Assembly: GCA_964591085.1 (NCBI GenBank)
Contig: CAZPXH010000006.1
Span: 1-64,000 of the forward strand
Length of the DNA: 64,000 nt
Origin: CAZPXH01 sp964591085
GTDB taxonomy: Bacteria; Spirochaetota; Spirochaetia; DSM-27196; CAZPXH01
Direction of reading: 5' to 3'
The translations under genes were made by a program, and so were the position numbers. Positions 49,787 to 58,259 of the stretch are shown in pieces. Each line of letters begins with the position of its first letter. Within the stretch, counting starts at the first letter, position 1. The notes under the pieces are model-generated. The model worked only from the letters and a program-made list of their open reading frames with translations. It had not been told where the DNA came from and made no database searches.

Positions 49787-51469
49787 ATGCTTGGCGGCGG
49801 AGCACTCATCGTGCAGAGCGACGGCTCCATCCTGCTGGATGTCCATCATCCTCAGGCTGAGCCAGCACGGGATGCGATTTCCGCGTTTACCGAGCTTGAA
49901 AAATCCCCGGAGCACGTCCACACCTACCGGATCTCCCGGCTTTCGCTGTGGAACGCGGCGTCTGCGGGCCTGAGAGCGGAAGACTGCGCTGCAGCGCTCT
50001 CGGACCACAGCCGCTACGATGTCCCGGCAACAGTAGTCCGTTCGGTTCGCGAACTCATCGGACGCTTCGGCCGCCTGCGCCTGGAGGCTACGGATGATGA
50101 TCGCATCCTCCGGCTGCAGTCCGACAGCGCAGATCTCGCACGAGAACTCGGTGAGACCGCGCGCCTGAAGAAGCTCCTGATCCCGGATGGGGATGAATCC
50201 CAGCAGAACCTCAGCTTTCTTGTTGCCTTGGAAAATCGTGGGACACTGAAGCAGGAGCTTATCCGGGTTGGGTGGCCGGTTGAGGACCGAGTCCCGCTGT
50301 TACCCGGAGACCCCCTTCCGCTTGAGTTGCGCACCCAGACCCGATCCGGGAAGAGCTTTGGTCTCCGGGACTATCAGTCTGCCGCCGCTGCGGCCTTTGT
50401 GGCCGGACAGAAGCCAGGGACGGGGTACGGCACCGTTGTCATGCCAAGCGGCGCGGGCAAAACCGTGGTGGGCATGGGAGTGATGGCGAAGCTACAGACC
50501 AACACCCTTATCATCACTACCAACACCACCGCTGTGGAGCAGTGGCAACGAGAGCTCCTGGACAAGACCTCGCTGGAAAAGGAACAGGTTGGAACCTACA
50601 CCGGAGACAAAAAGGATATCAGACCTGTCACGGTAGCCACCTACCAGATTCTTGTGTGGCGACCGACAACGGACGCCCCCTTCCCCCATTTTGACCTGTT
50701 CCGCGCACGGGCCTGGGGCTTGATCATCTACGATGAGGTTCACTTGATTCCTGCCCCCGTATTCCGGGTTACCGCAGAGATTCAGGCGGTCCGGCGGCTT
50801 GGACTGACCGCAACCCTGGTGCGGGAGGACGGCCGTGAGGCGGACGTATTCAGTCTTGTTGGCCCGCGGCGCTTTGACGTGCCGTGGAAAGAATTGGAGG
50901 CCGCCGGATGGATCGCTACCGCGGTCTGCCGGGAGGTTCGGATCACCCTTCCGGGGCATGAGCAACGGCGCTACGCTGCCGGTGATCGCCGGGTGCGGTA
51001 TCGGATTGCAAGCGAGAACCCGCGCAAGCTGCAGGTGCTTTCGGAGCTCATTGATCACCATCAGGATGAACTCATCCTGGTCATCGGGCAGTATCTTTCG
51101 CAGCTCAACGAGGTGGCAGAGCAGTTCAACATGCCAATAATCACCGGCCGCACGCCCAACGCTGAGCGCCAGCGCTTGTATGACCAGTTCCGCGCCGGCG
51201 AGATCCGGCGCCTTGTTGTGTCAAAGGTGGCAAACTTCGCCATAGACCTCCCGGACGCGAGCGTGGCGGTCCAGCTGAGTGGCAGTTTCGGCAGCCGGCA
51301 GGAAGAGGCGCAGCGCCTTGGTCGTATTCTCCGGCCAAAGGAACGTACTGCCTGGTTCTACACCCTGGTCAGCCGCTACACGGTTGAGGAGGAGTTCAGC
51401 CAGAACCGTCAGAAGTTCCTCACGGAGCAGGGTTATCGCTACGAGCTGGAGGTCCGCGGAGACGAATGA
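49787..51469 (+). CDS. XPB/Rad25-type DNA repair helicase
   Basis: A 560-aa superfamily 2 helicase of the bacterial XPB group. The N-terminal domain (LIVQSDGSILLDVHHPQAEPARDAISAF, then KSPEHVHTYRISRLSLWNAASAG) matches actinobacterial XPB. Helicase motifs: LRDYQSAAAAAFVA, GYGTVVMPSGAGKTVVGMGVMA (Walker A), IIYDEVHLIPAPVFR (DEVH), LGLTATLVREDGREADVFSLVGPRRFD, VIGQYLSQLNEVAEQF and QRLGRILRPKERTAWFYTLVSRYTVEEEFSQNRQKFLTEQGY (in outline). In eukaryotes and archaea XPB opens DNA in repair. The next gene overlaps by 4 bases and encodes its likely partner. A possible -10, TATGCT, overlaps the ATG, so the exact start is uncertain. Confidence 0.93.
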   Translation: MLGGGALIVQSDGSILLDVHHPQAEPARDAISAFTELEKSPEHVHTYRISRLSLWNAASAGLRAEDCAAALSDHSRYDVPATVVRSVRELIGRFGRLRLEATDDDRILRLQSDSADLARELGETARLKKLLIPDGDESQQNLSFLVALENRGTLKQELIRVGWPVEDRVPLLPGDPLPLELRTQTRSGKSFGLRDYQSAAAAAFVAGQKPGTGYGTVVMPSGAGKTVVGMGVMAKLQTNTLIITTNTTAVEQWQRELLDKTSLEKEQVGTYTGDKKDIRPVTVATYQILVWRPTTDAPFPHFDLFRARAWGLIIYDEVHLIPAPVFRVTAEIQAVRRLGLTATLVREDGREADVFSLVGPRRFDVPWKELEAAGWIATAVCREVRITLPGHEQRRYAAGDRRVRYRIASENPRKLQVLSELIDHHQDELILVIGQYLSQLNEVAEQFNMPIITGRTPNAERQRLYDQFRAGEIRRLVVSKVANFAIDLPDASVAVQLSGSFGSRQEEAQRLGRILRPKERTAWFYTLVSRYTVEEEFSQNRQKFLTEQGYRYELEVRGDE

Positions 51470-53454
51470 GCGCTTCCCGCCCGGAGCTGCTGACCCAGAG
51501 CCTGCTTGCACTCCCGGATCCGCTGTTCTTTGAGCTGCTGCGGAACTGGCTCGGTCCCATCAGCACCCCGTACCGAAAACAGGACCTCCTGCAGAGCCTC
51601 CGCGCCCGCCTCACCGAGCCTGAGCGCAAAGCCAGAATCATGCAGCTGCTCGACCCCGCAGACCTGGAGCTCCTGTGGGCGCTCGACGCCGCGGGTTCGG
51701 CCGGTCTGGACGCTCTGAGCCGCGTTGTGATGCCGGAAAACCCTGCCGCGGTCCATCGGTGGCTGGTGAACCTCCAGGACCGGCTGCTGGTGTATCGCTC
51801 AGATCGTGATGGCCGGTATCGAATCAATCCCTGGTTTGCCGATGAGGTTGAGGCCAAGGTCCGGCAGGAGCCCTGTGAGGCCCCGCGGTCCAAGCCATGG
51901 GAGGTTCTGGCAAACCGGCTAGGCACGCTGGTAATTGCGCTTGCATCGCTGGCACGGGAGGACGGGCGCGTCCGCCGCCGGGACGGAGAACTCCGGCAGG
52001 CATTTGCCGATCAGATCACCGCGCGACTTGGAGCCGCGCAGGCTGATACGGCGCCCATGATTCTGCGGGCGATGGAGAATACCGGTCTGCTCCGCCCGGA
52101 TGCCACGGCGGCGGGCCAGGGAAGCCTGCGCCTGTCCGAGCGGGCGCTTACGGAACTGGTGGAACTGGACGCTGTGGCACTGCTGGGGGTGCTTCTGGCA
52201 GCGGCAGCGGACCGCGGCGGCCTTGCCGGCAGGGCCACCGCCTGGGAACAGGTGCTCCGCGTTCTCGCATGCCAGCCGGTATCCCGGGAGACCGCGGTGC
52301 GCCTTGGGCAGCTTTCCTTTGTAATTCACGGGAGCGATCAGTCCTTTGCCCTGGACGATGCTATCACCGCAGGAATCCTGCTCGAGCATTCGGACGACAC
52401 CATTGGTCCGGCATCAGTCAAAATGGCAGATCAGTCTGCGATGGTGGACTCCAGCCTGCAGCTGGTTCTGGGACCCGACCTGGACCGGCGGTCTGTTCTC
52501 AACCTGTCCCGGCACACCAGGCTGGTACGGCTGGAGTCCAGCTCCACCTGGGAGATCACCCGCGACTCGGTGTATCGCTGGCTTGAGAGCGGAGCGGAGA
52601 CCGCAGACATTCTAAACCTGGTCTCTGCGCTTGTTCCCGCGGTGCCTGCCGTCCTGGAAACCAGCCTGCGGGACTGGTCAGAGGCATTTGCTGGCGCGCG
52701 ATGGTACCGGGGCATTGTTCTGACCATCGCGGAGGGCAGACGGGCTCTACTGGTGCACGACCGTGACTTCCAGGCACTTTCCGCACGGGAGCTGGCACCG
52801 GGCGTCTACCTGGTGGACGAGGAGCGATGGGACCTGCTCACAGCCTTTGCCGAGCGCAACGGACTCCCTGCTCCGCCACCCCCTCCGGGAAGCAGTGCAG
52901 ACGAGCCCGAGCATCGTGGACTGGCCCTGGGGGTGAGACCCCAGGTGCACCGCGTTGGTCTCCCTCCCTCTTCGCGGCCGCTGCCGCCGCCTCCACCGTC
53001 AGACGGGGACCCAGACCTGAAGCAAGGCCCTGACGGAGGGGTGGGCACCGTGGGGGCCACGCTCGCTTCCCTTGAGGGAAAAATCCCGGATGCTGCGCTG
53101 AGCGAGGCGCGAGTACGCATTGAACGCAAGCTGATTGTGGATTCCGAGCAGCTGGGTTGGATTGAGGCCATCACCGAAGGGCTTGAGGCGCGCGGTCTGG
53201 ACTACAGCGCCAAGATCCGGGTCATTGAGACTGCTTTGAGGGATTCAGGATCCGTGCTGGAAGTTACCCGGTCGGTGTCGGGCTCTCGCTCGGTGGATCT
53301 TCTTGAGCCGTCCGAGCTGCAGCGGGAAGGCCAGTCCATGCTCCTGATCGGGCGCAAGGCCAGTGCGCCAGAGCAAAGGATGCGGATTGACGTCAGCAAG
53401 ATCAGCCGGGTCCGGAGACTTCGGGCTTCCCTGACCGGGGGACCCCTCCGGTAA
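51466..53454 (+). CDS. Helicase-associated protein, partner of the XPB helicase
   Basis: A 662-aa protein resembling the helicase-associated proteins (Helicase_C_3-type) that accompany XPB in actinobacteria. The N-terminus is helical (LLTQSLLALPDPLFFELLRNWLG; winged-helix-like LLDPADLELLWALDAAGSAGLDALSRVVMPENPAAVHRWLVNLQDRLL). The middle has DSSLQLVLGPDLDRRSVLNLSRHTRLVRLESSSTWEIT, a core region of that family. A proline-rich linker at about 465-510 separates a C-terminal part. There are no Walker motifs, so it is not itself a helicase. ATGA overlap with XPB implies coupled translation. Its last 53 bases overlap the convergent aroDE gene. Confidence 0.72.
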   Translation: MSASRPELLTQSLLALPDPLFFELLRNWLGPISTPYRKQDLLQSLRARLTEPERKARIMQLLDPADLELLWALDAAGSAGLDALSRVVMPENPAAVHRWLVNLQDRLLVYRSDRDGRYRINPWFADEVEAKVRQEPCEAPRSKPWEVLANRLGTLVIALASLAREDGRVRRRDGELRQAFADQITARLGAAQADTAPMILRAMENTGLLRPDATAAGQGSLRLSERALTELVELDAVALLGVLLAAAADRGGLAGRATAWEQVLRVLACQPVSRETAVRLGQLSFVIHGSDQSFALDDAITAGILLEHSDDTIGPASVKMADQSAMVDSSLQLVLGPDLDRRSVLNLSRHTRLVRLESSSTWEITRDSVYRWLESGAETADILNLVSALVPAVPAVLETSLRDWSEAFAGARWYRGIVLTIAEGRRALLVHDRDFQALSARELAPGVYLVDEERWDLLTAFAERNGLPAPPPPPGSSADEPEHRGLALGVRPQVHRVGLPPSSRPLPPPPPSDGDPDLKQGPDGGVGTVGATLASLEGKIPDAALSEARVRIERKLIVDSEQLGWIEAITEGLEARGLDYSAKIRVIETALRDSGSVLEVTRSVSGSRSVDLLEPSELQREGQSMLLIGRKASAPEQRMRIDVSKISRVRRLRASLTGGPLR

Positions 53455-54970
53455 CCCGGCAGAAAAGCTCCGCCTGCAGTTCCGCCTGAGCGGCAAACAT
53501 CTCGCCTCCATCCAGAATCTGGGCACCGGCGGTTCGAGCACGCCGGAGCAGCTCAGTGTCCCGGTAGTTCAGGTCGTAGACCCACTGACCCTGCCGGAAC
53601 AACAGCTGTGGTGCTGGATCACCGGGCACGGACGGCAGTCCGACGGGCGTTGCCTGCACCACCAGATCCACCGGACCTGTGAGGTCAATATCCGCCGGAT
53701 CTGCAGTTGGCGCCGCATCCGCGTGCAGGCGCGCCCGGAGATCCGCCGCCAGTTCCTCCGCACGGTGGAAGCTTCGGTTCCAGATATGCATGCGCGCGCC
53801 CGCAGCGGCCAACGCCACCGCCACACCGCGCGCGGCTCCACCGGCGCCCAGGATGAGCGCGGACCGGCCCTTCAGCGTGAGTCCGCGTCCGCGCAGCGGC
53901 GCAAGGAACCCGGCAATGTCGGTATTGTGCGCCACTACTCGCCGCCCAACCCGTATCAGGGTGTTGGCCGCACCGGCCAGACGGGCGCTATCGGTGGCGC
54001 AATCTGCAAGGCGCAGCGCCGCCTCCTTGAACGGGACCGTAACCGATAGCCCCGCCAGGCCGCCTTCCCGCATCCAGGGTAACAGGGTCTCAAGCGTTTC
54101 CGGTTGGAGGCGCGTGTAGGAGGCGGAAAGTCCGGCTGCCGCGAGCCTGCGGTTGTGCCATTCGGGGGAGAGACTGTGGTCAACGGGGTTTCCAGCCACC
54201 GCAAACCAGGGATCTCCCGGCCGCTGGCCATGGATGCGGAGCCCCTCAAGAAGCTCGGACAGGGAGGGGACACCGGGCGCTGGCTGCGGCCCTTCGTCAT
54301 CGTGGGCGTAGGTCCAGGCGTTTCCCAGGACGCCGGCCAGGTCACGCGTCATCCGTCCCCTGATTCCCATCCCAATCACCACGTGCCGACCCGTAGGCAG
54401 GCGTGCTCTGAAGTCAAGGAGTTGGCCCAGCTCCGCATCACCGTTCACCATGGCCGCAAGCTTGATCTGATCACCTGCGGGATCATCTGTGAAATCACTC
54501 GCGCGCTCCGCCAGCGCCTGAAGCGGCTGAGTATCCGGGAGACCGGTGAAGCTGTGCAGGCTCCACAGCACCACAACACCGTGCTCGCGTGCTTGCGCGG
54601 CAAGCTCGACAGTACCGGGGAGCGGGAGGCCGGACTCCGGGTCACACTCCAGGTCAACGTAGATGGGCACTGCGCGGGCAGTTCGCGCTCCTACCGTGGC
54701 CTCAACCACTCGGCCGAGGAGGCGGAGCCGCTGTGCTTCTGTCCCGTGAAAGCGGCCGCCGTCCTCCGGCCTCCGCGCGGTCAGGATCACACCACCCCGC
54801 GGCAAGGGGAGCGTGGAAAGCCATTCCCAGAAACTCCAGACGCTGGCGGTTTCCGGAAGCGAGTCCAGGCGAAGCTCAACCAGATCATCTTGCGTGAGCC
54901 TCGCGCGTTCCAGGCGCACCTCGGCCTGCTGGTGATCTGCGAGGTGAAGAATCAGGGCGATGCGGGTCAC
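53402..54970 (-). CDS. aroDE: Bifunctional 3-dehydroquinate dehydratase / shikimate dehydrogenase
   Basis: Two consecutive steps of the shikimate pathway in one 522-aa chain. The N-terminal type I dehydratase has Glu32 (VELRLD), catalytic His139 (WSLHSF) and the Schiff-base Lys170 (DQIKLAAM). The dehydrogenase starts near residue 255: AVAGNPVDHSLSPEWHNRRL, LSVTVPFKEAAL with the catalytic Lys, AAGAANTL, NTDIAGF, ALILGAGGAARGVAVAL, and DLNYRDTELLRRARTAGAQILDGGEMFAAQAELQAELF (in outline). Such AroD-AroE fusions are known from plants, chlamydiae and some other bacteria. The start overlaps the EAL gene in ATGA. Confidence 0.94.
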   Translation of the reverse strand: MTRIALILHLADHQQAEVRLERARLTQDDLVELRLDSLPETASVWSFWEWLSTLPLPRGGVILTARRPEDGGRFHGTEAQRLRLLGRVVEATVGARTARAVPIYVDLECDPESGLPLPGTVELAAQAREHGVVVLWSLHSFTGLPDTQPLQALAERASDFTDDPAGDQIKLAAMVNGDAELGQLLDFRARLPTGRHVVIGMGIRGRMTRDLAGVLGNAWTYAHDDEGPQPAPGVPSLSELLEGLRIHGQRPGDPWFAVAGNPVDHSLSPEWHNRRLAAAGLSASYTRLQPETLETLLPWMREGGLAGLSVTVPFKEAALRLADCATDSARLAGAANTLIRVGRRVVAHNTDIAGFLAPLRGRGLTLKGRSALILGAGGAARGVAVALAAAGARMHIWNRSFHRAEELAADLRARLHADAAPTADPADIDLTGPVDLVVQATPVGLPSVPGDPAPQLLFRQGQWVYDLNYRDTELLRRARTAGAQILDGGEMFAAQAELQAELFCRVTGGVPRSGKPEVSGPG

Positions 54971-56511
54971 GATCCCCTTGCCGGAAGCTGGATATCCTCC
55001 GCCAGCAGCTTGCCGAGCTCCGCAGCGGGAACCGGCCTGCTGAGGTGGTATCCCTGCAACTCACCTATGCCCAGGTCCAGCAATGTACGAACCTGCTCAG
55101 CGCTCTCCACGCCCTCGGCCAGACTGCTGATCCCGCCGCCCAGGTTCTGACAGATAGCCACTATCCCCCGAACAATTCCCCGGTCCCTGTCAGCATCCGG
55201 CTGATGCACGTGCTGGACCAGGCTGCGGTCAATCTTGAGCTGGTCAATGGGGAAGCGCTGCAAGTAAGCGAGTGAACTGTAGCCGGTTCCAAAGTCATCA
55301 ATGGAGATTCGGAAACCGCGATCACGAATCTGCTGCATGGTGGCCAGGGATGCGTCAGGATCGCTCATCGCCGCGGTCTCTGTCACCTCCAGCTTCATTC
55401 GTTCCGGCGAGAGTCCGGCCGCGCGGACCAGATCGTTCACGCGCTCGGGAAGATCCTCCTGGGCAAACTGAACCGCAGACACGTTGACGCTGAGCTGCCG
55501 GAGCTTGCGGCCGGTCGGCCCGTTCTCGGCTTCCCAGCCCACCATAGCGCGTGAGGCGGAGTAGAGGGTCCACACGCCAAGCTGCTGTATGAGGCCCATC
55601 TCCTCGGCAACCGGAATGAACACCGCCGGGCTGATTGTGGTTCCGTCCCTCCGAGACCAGCGGATCAGGGATTCCGCCCCGATGATCCGGCGCTGCGCAT
55701 CAACAATGGGCTGAAAGACCAAGGAGAACCCGCGGAATCCCGCCTGTATGTCCGCGCGCAGCTCTCGCTCAATTTCCCGCCTTCGGTCCGCACGGTCCCG
55801 AAACTCCGGGCGGAAGAACATGTAGTGCTTCTGCCTGCTGTTGGCTTCGGACAGCGCCAATTCAGCGAATCGAATGATCTGCAGGGGATCCGCGGAGTCA
55901 TGCGGCGCGGTGACCGCCCCAATGGTGCAGCCAAAGCGGATCTCCGCGGCCTGCTCGGGAAACGGCAAACCAATCTGTCTGATGATTGCGCCCACTAGCT
56001 CTGTCAGCCAGCTCCGGGATCTGGGCTGCTTCACCGCAACCACGAAGTCCTCGGCAAGGTCCCCCTGAAAAAGCGCAGCCTGCGAGGGCTGCAGAAACCG
56101 GACACCGTGCTGCTCCTGCAGCTCCGGGCTCATGTCGTACTCTTCGCTGGCAAGCAGCACTTCGTCGCCAGGGAAGATCTCGCCTTCCCGCGATAGCAGG
56201 ATTCGTTGGCCAATCTCGTGGAGAAAGAACTCACGGCCACGCTGGAAGGAGAGCGCGGCGTCTGTGCTCCGGAAGGTTACCTGCAGCCGCACCAGGAGAA
56301 TCGCAAGGTCTGAGTTCCCGGCAACGGCCAGCGCCCGCGCAAGCTGTTTGTCCAGGATTCGGCGCACCGGAAGTCCGGTCTCCAGATTTCGGGATCGCAG
56401 GCGCTCAAAGAGCCGCCGCTCTTCCTCCAGCGTCTGCTGCAGACGAGCAACCTGCAACCGGAGATCCTTTACCTCTTCATTGGGCTGCGTTGAGTTCAGT
56501 GAGTCCGCCAC
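54967..56511 (-). CDS. EAL-domain c-di-GMP phosphodiesterase with degenerate GGDEF
   Basis: A 514-aa cytoplasmic protein. A short coiled coil (residues 10-45) leads to a GGDEF-like fold (about 45-240) with no GGDEF motif, so it cannot make c-di-GMP. The EAL domain keeps its catalytic residues: GAESLIRW (the ExLxR form of EAL), SVNVSAVQF, KLEVTETAAM, IDDFGTGYSSLAYLQRFPIDQLKIDRSLV, SLAEGVE and GIGELQGYHLSRPV. It should hydrolyse c-di-GMP and could oppose the GGDEF regulator at 19078. It starts with GTG; TATGCT lies 15 bases upstream. Its stop overlaps aroDE. Confidence 0.92.
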   Translation of the reverse strand: MADSLNSTQPNEEVKDLRLQVARLQQTLEEERRLFERLRSRNLETGLPVRRILDKQLARALAVAGNSDLAILLVRLQVTFRSTDAALSFQRGREFFLHEIGQRILLSREGEIFPGDEVLLASEEYDMSPELQEQHGVRFLQPSQAALFQGDLAEDFVVAVKQPRSRSWLTELVGAIIRQIGLPFPEQAAEIRFGCTIGAVTAPHDSADPLQIIRFAELALSEANSRQKHYMFFRPEFRDRADRRREIERELRADIQAGFRGFSLVFQPIVDAQRRIIGAESLIRWSRRDGTTISPAVFIPVAEEMGLIQQLGVWTLYSASRAMVGWEAENGPTGRKLRQLSVNVSAVQFAQEDLPERVNDLVRAAGLSPERMKLEVTETAAMSDPDASLATMQQIRDRGFRISIDDFGTGYSSLAYLQRFPIDQLKIDRSLVQHVHQPDADRDRGIVRGIVAICQNLGGGISSLAEGVESAEQVRTLLDLGIGELQGYHLSRPVPAAELGKLLAEDIQLPARGS

Positions 56512-56550
56512 CGGGACCGGCAGCCTAGCATATCCGGGCTGGCTGGAAAC

Positions 56551-57117
56551 TCAGATCCCATCCCTCCGCCAGGGTCTCCCAATTGCCCGGGACAGCGCTT
56601 GGGATGTCTGTTCGAGCTCCGCAACGGAATTGCTTTCGTCCACGGTGACCATCCTGTCACCCAGCTCAAGCACCAGACGACCAAAACTGTTCTTGCGATT
56701 CATGTAGCTGGAAAGCCTGCTGTTGACGGGTGTGCTTGCGGGAATCTGGGAGTCACTGAAAAACCGTGGATTCTGAATGACAACCGCGGTCAAACTGCGG
56801 AGCGGATCCACTTCGGACCGCACCCGGAGTCCGGCAATTCGCATTTCCCTGCGCAACTCCCCTGCACTGCTATCAAAGCGCACCTCCTCTCTAAGGAGAG
56901 CAACCACCGCGGATGCCGTGGTCATACTCACCAACAGAATCAGGCCGAACGCCCGTCCGGAAAAACTCACGCCGGGGCTGTTCAGTGCAACCGCAAATCC
57001 GGTAATAAGGGTTGCGGCAATCACCCCGTAGATGATCCGCCGAATCGGATTGGTCAGCAGCGCAACTTGTCCTTCGGCGTAGATCCGCAGGACAAGCCGC
57101 GCGCGAACACCAAACAT
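56551..57117 (-). CDS. Small membrane protein of unknown function
   Basis: A 188-aa protein with two N-terminal membrane helices (IIYGVIAATLITGFAVALN and AFGLILLVSMTTASAVVALL), then a cytoplasmic beta-rich region of about 110 residues (VRFDSSAGELRREMRIAGLRV, FGRLVLELGDRMVTVDESNSV). The arrangement resembles two-helix proteins with a PH-like domain, but I do not recognise a family. Its ATG overlaps the oppF stop by one base (TGATG), so it is expressed with the peptide transporter; the EAL gene follows 39 bases later. Confidence 0.6.
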   Translation of the reverse strand: MFGVRARLVLRIYAEGQVALLTNPIRRIIYGVIAATLITGFAVALNSPGVSFSGRAFGLILLVSMTTASAVVALLREEVRFDSSAGELRREMRIAGLRVRSEVDPLRSLTAVVIQNPRFFSDSQIPASTPVNSRLSSYMNRKNSFGRLVLELGDRMVTVDESNSVAELEQTSQALSRAIGRPWRRDGI

Positions 57118-58259
57118 CAGCCGTTCGGCGGGTTGTGGCAGGCAATCACGTGATTGTCCTGCTCCTTCTCCAGTACCGGCACCAGCTGGGTGCAGATCTC
57201 GGTGCGATAGTTGCAGCGGGGATTAAAAGTGCAACCCGGCGGCGGGTTCACCGGAGAAGGGACATCGCCTTCCAGGATGATCTGTTCCCGCTGAGCGTCC
57301 GGATCGGCAACCGGGATGGAAGACAGAAGGCTGATGGTGTAGGGATGCCGTGGATTGCGGTAGAGCTGCGCTGCGCTTGCGAGCTCCACCACCTTTCCCA
57401 GGTACATGACCGCAACGCGGTCCGACACGTACTCAACAACGCTGAGGTCGTGTGCAATGAAGATGAAGGTCAGGTCAAAGTCATCCTGCAGGCTGAGCAG
57501 CAGGTTGACGATCTGAGCCTGAATGGAAACATCCAGAGCGGACACCGGTTCATCGCAGACAATGAGACTCGGATTCAGCGCCAGCGCGCGCGCAATACCA
57601 ATCCGCTGCCGCTGGCCACCGGAAAACTCGTGCGGATACCGGTTGGCAGCCGCCTTCGGAAGTCCAACCTTGTCCAGCAGCTCCATCACCCAGCGGTCCA
57701 GGTCCGGTCCACGGTGCGTGCCGAACTCGGCGGGCCCCTCCGCGATAATCTCCTTGACCACCATGGTGGGATTCAGTGACGCCCAGGGGTCCTGGAAGAC
57801 CATCTGCAACTCGCGCCGCGCTTTCTTCAGCGTCTCCGGCCTCATGGACAGAACATCCGTGTCAGACGCCAGCTTGCGGGCTTCAGTCCGGAGCTTTTCC
57901 ACCTTGTTTGTGAGCTCCCGTACCGCCTGTCTGCCGTCACGGCCGCGGGCCTTGGCGTCTTCCAGCTCAACCTCAACGGTGGCTCGGCGGGCATCCAGCT
58001 CGGTCACCTGGGACACAACCTCGTCCCGCGGATTGAGCCAGATTCGTCCGGAATCCGGCTCGTACAGGCGGAGGAGGCAGCGTCCAACGGTAGTCTTGCC
58101 ACATCCGGACTCACCCACCAATCCAAGGGTCTCACCCTTCCGGAGCTCCAGGTTCACGCCATCAACGGCCTTGAGGGTGAGACTCTTGTTGGAGAAGGGT
58201 CCGGCCTTCACGGGGAAGGTCTTCTTCAGATTTTGAACCTTGAGGAGAGTGTCGTTCAC
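57117..58259 (-). CDS. oppF: Peptide ABC transporter ATP-binding protein (OppF/DppF type) with coiled-coil insertion
   Basis: One of the two ATPases of the oligopeptide importer, 380 aa. Walker A is GESGCGKTTVGR (49-60), Q loop VFQDPW (154-159), signature FSGGQRQRIGIARALALNPS, Walker B LIVCDEPVSALD, H loop IAHDLSVVEY, and the C-terminal Fe-S-type cysteines GCTFNPRCNYRTEICTQLVP. Between Walker A and the Q loop is an extra charged helical segment at about 79-138, rich in Glu, Arg, Lys and Leu, likely a coiled coil; common OppF proteins have only about 20 residues there. The GTG start overlaps oppD by 4 bases. Confidence 0.93.
   Translation of the reverse strand: MNDTLLKVQNLKKTFPVKAGPFSNKSLTLKAVDGVNLELRKGETLGLVGESGCGKTTVGRCLLRLYEPDSGRIWLNPRDEVVSQVTELDARRATVEVELEDAKARGRDGRQAVRELTNKVEKLRTEARKLASDTDVLSMRPETLKKARRELQMVFQDPWASLNPTMVVKEIIAEGPAEFGTHRGPDLDRWVMELLDKVGLPKAAANRYPHEFSGGQRQRIGIARALALNPSLIVCDEPVSALDVSIQAQIVNLLLSLQDDFDLTFIFIAHDLSVVEYVSDRVAVMYLGKVVELASAAQLYRNPRHPYTISLLSSIPVADPDAQREQIILEGDVPSPVNPPPGCTFNPRCNYRTEICTQLVPVLEKEQDNHVIACHNPPNG

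Noticed and set aside
54104..55150. 348-codon plus-strand open frame
   Set aside because: Antisense to aroDE and the end of the EAL gene, both of which have all catalytic residues.
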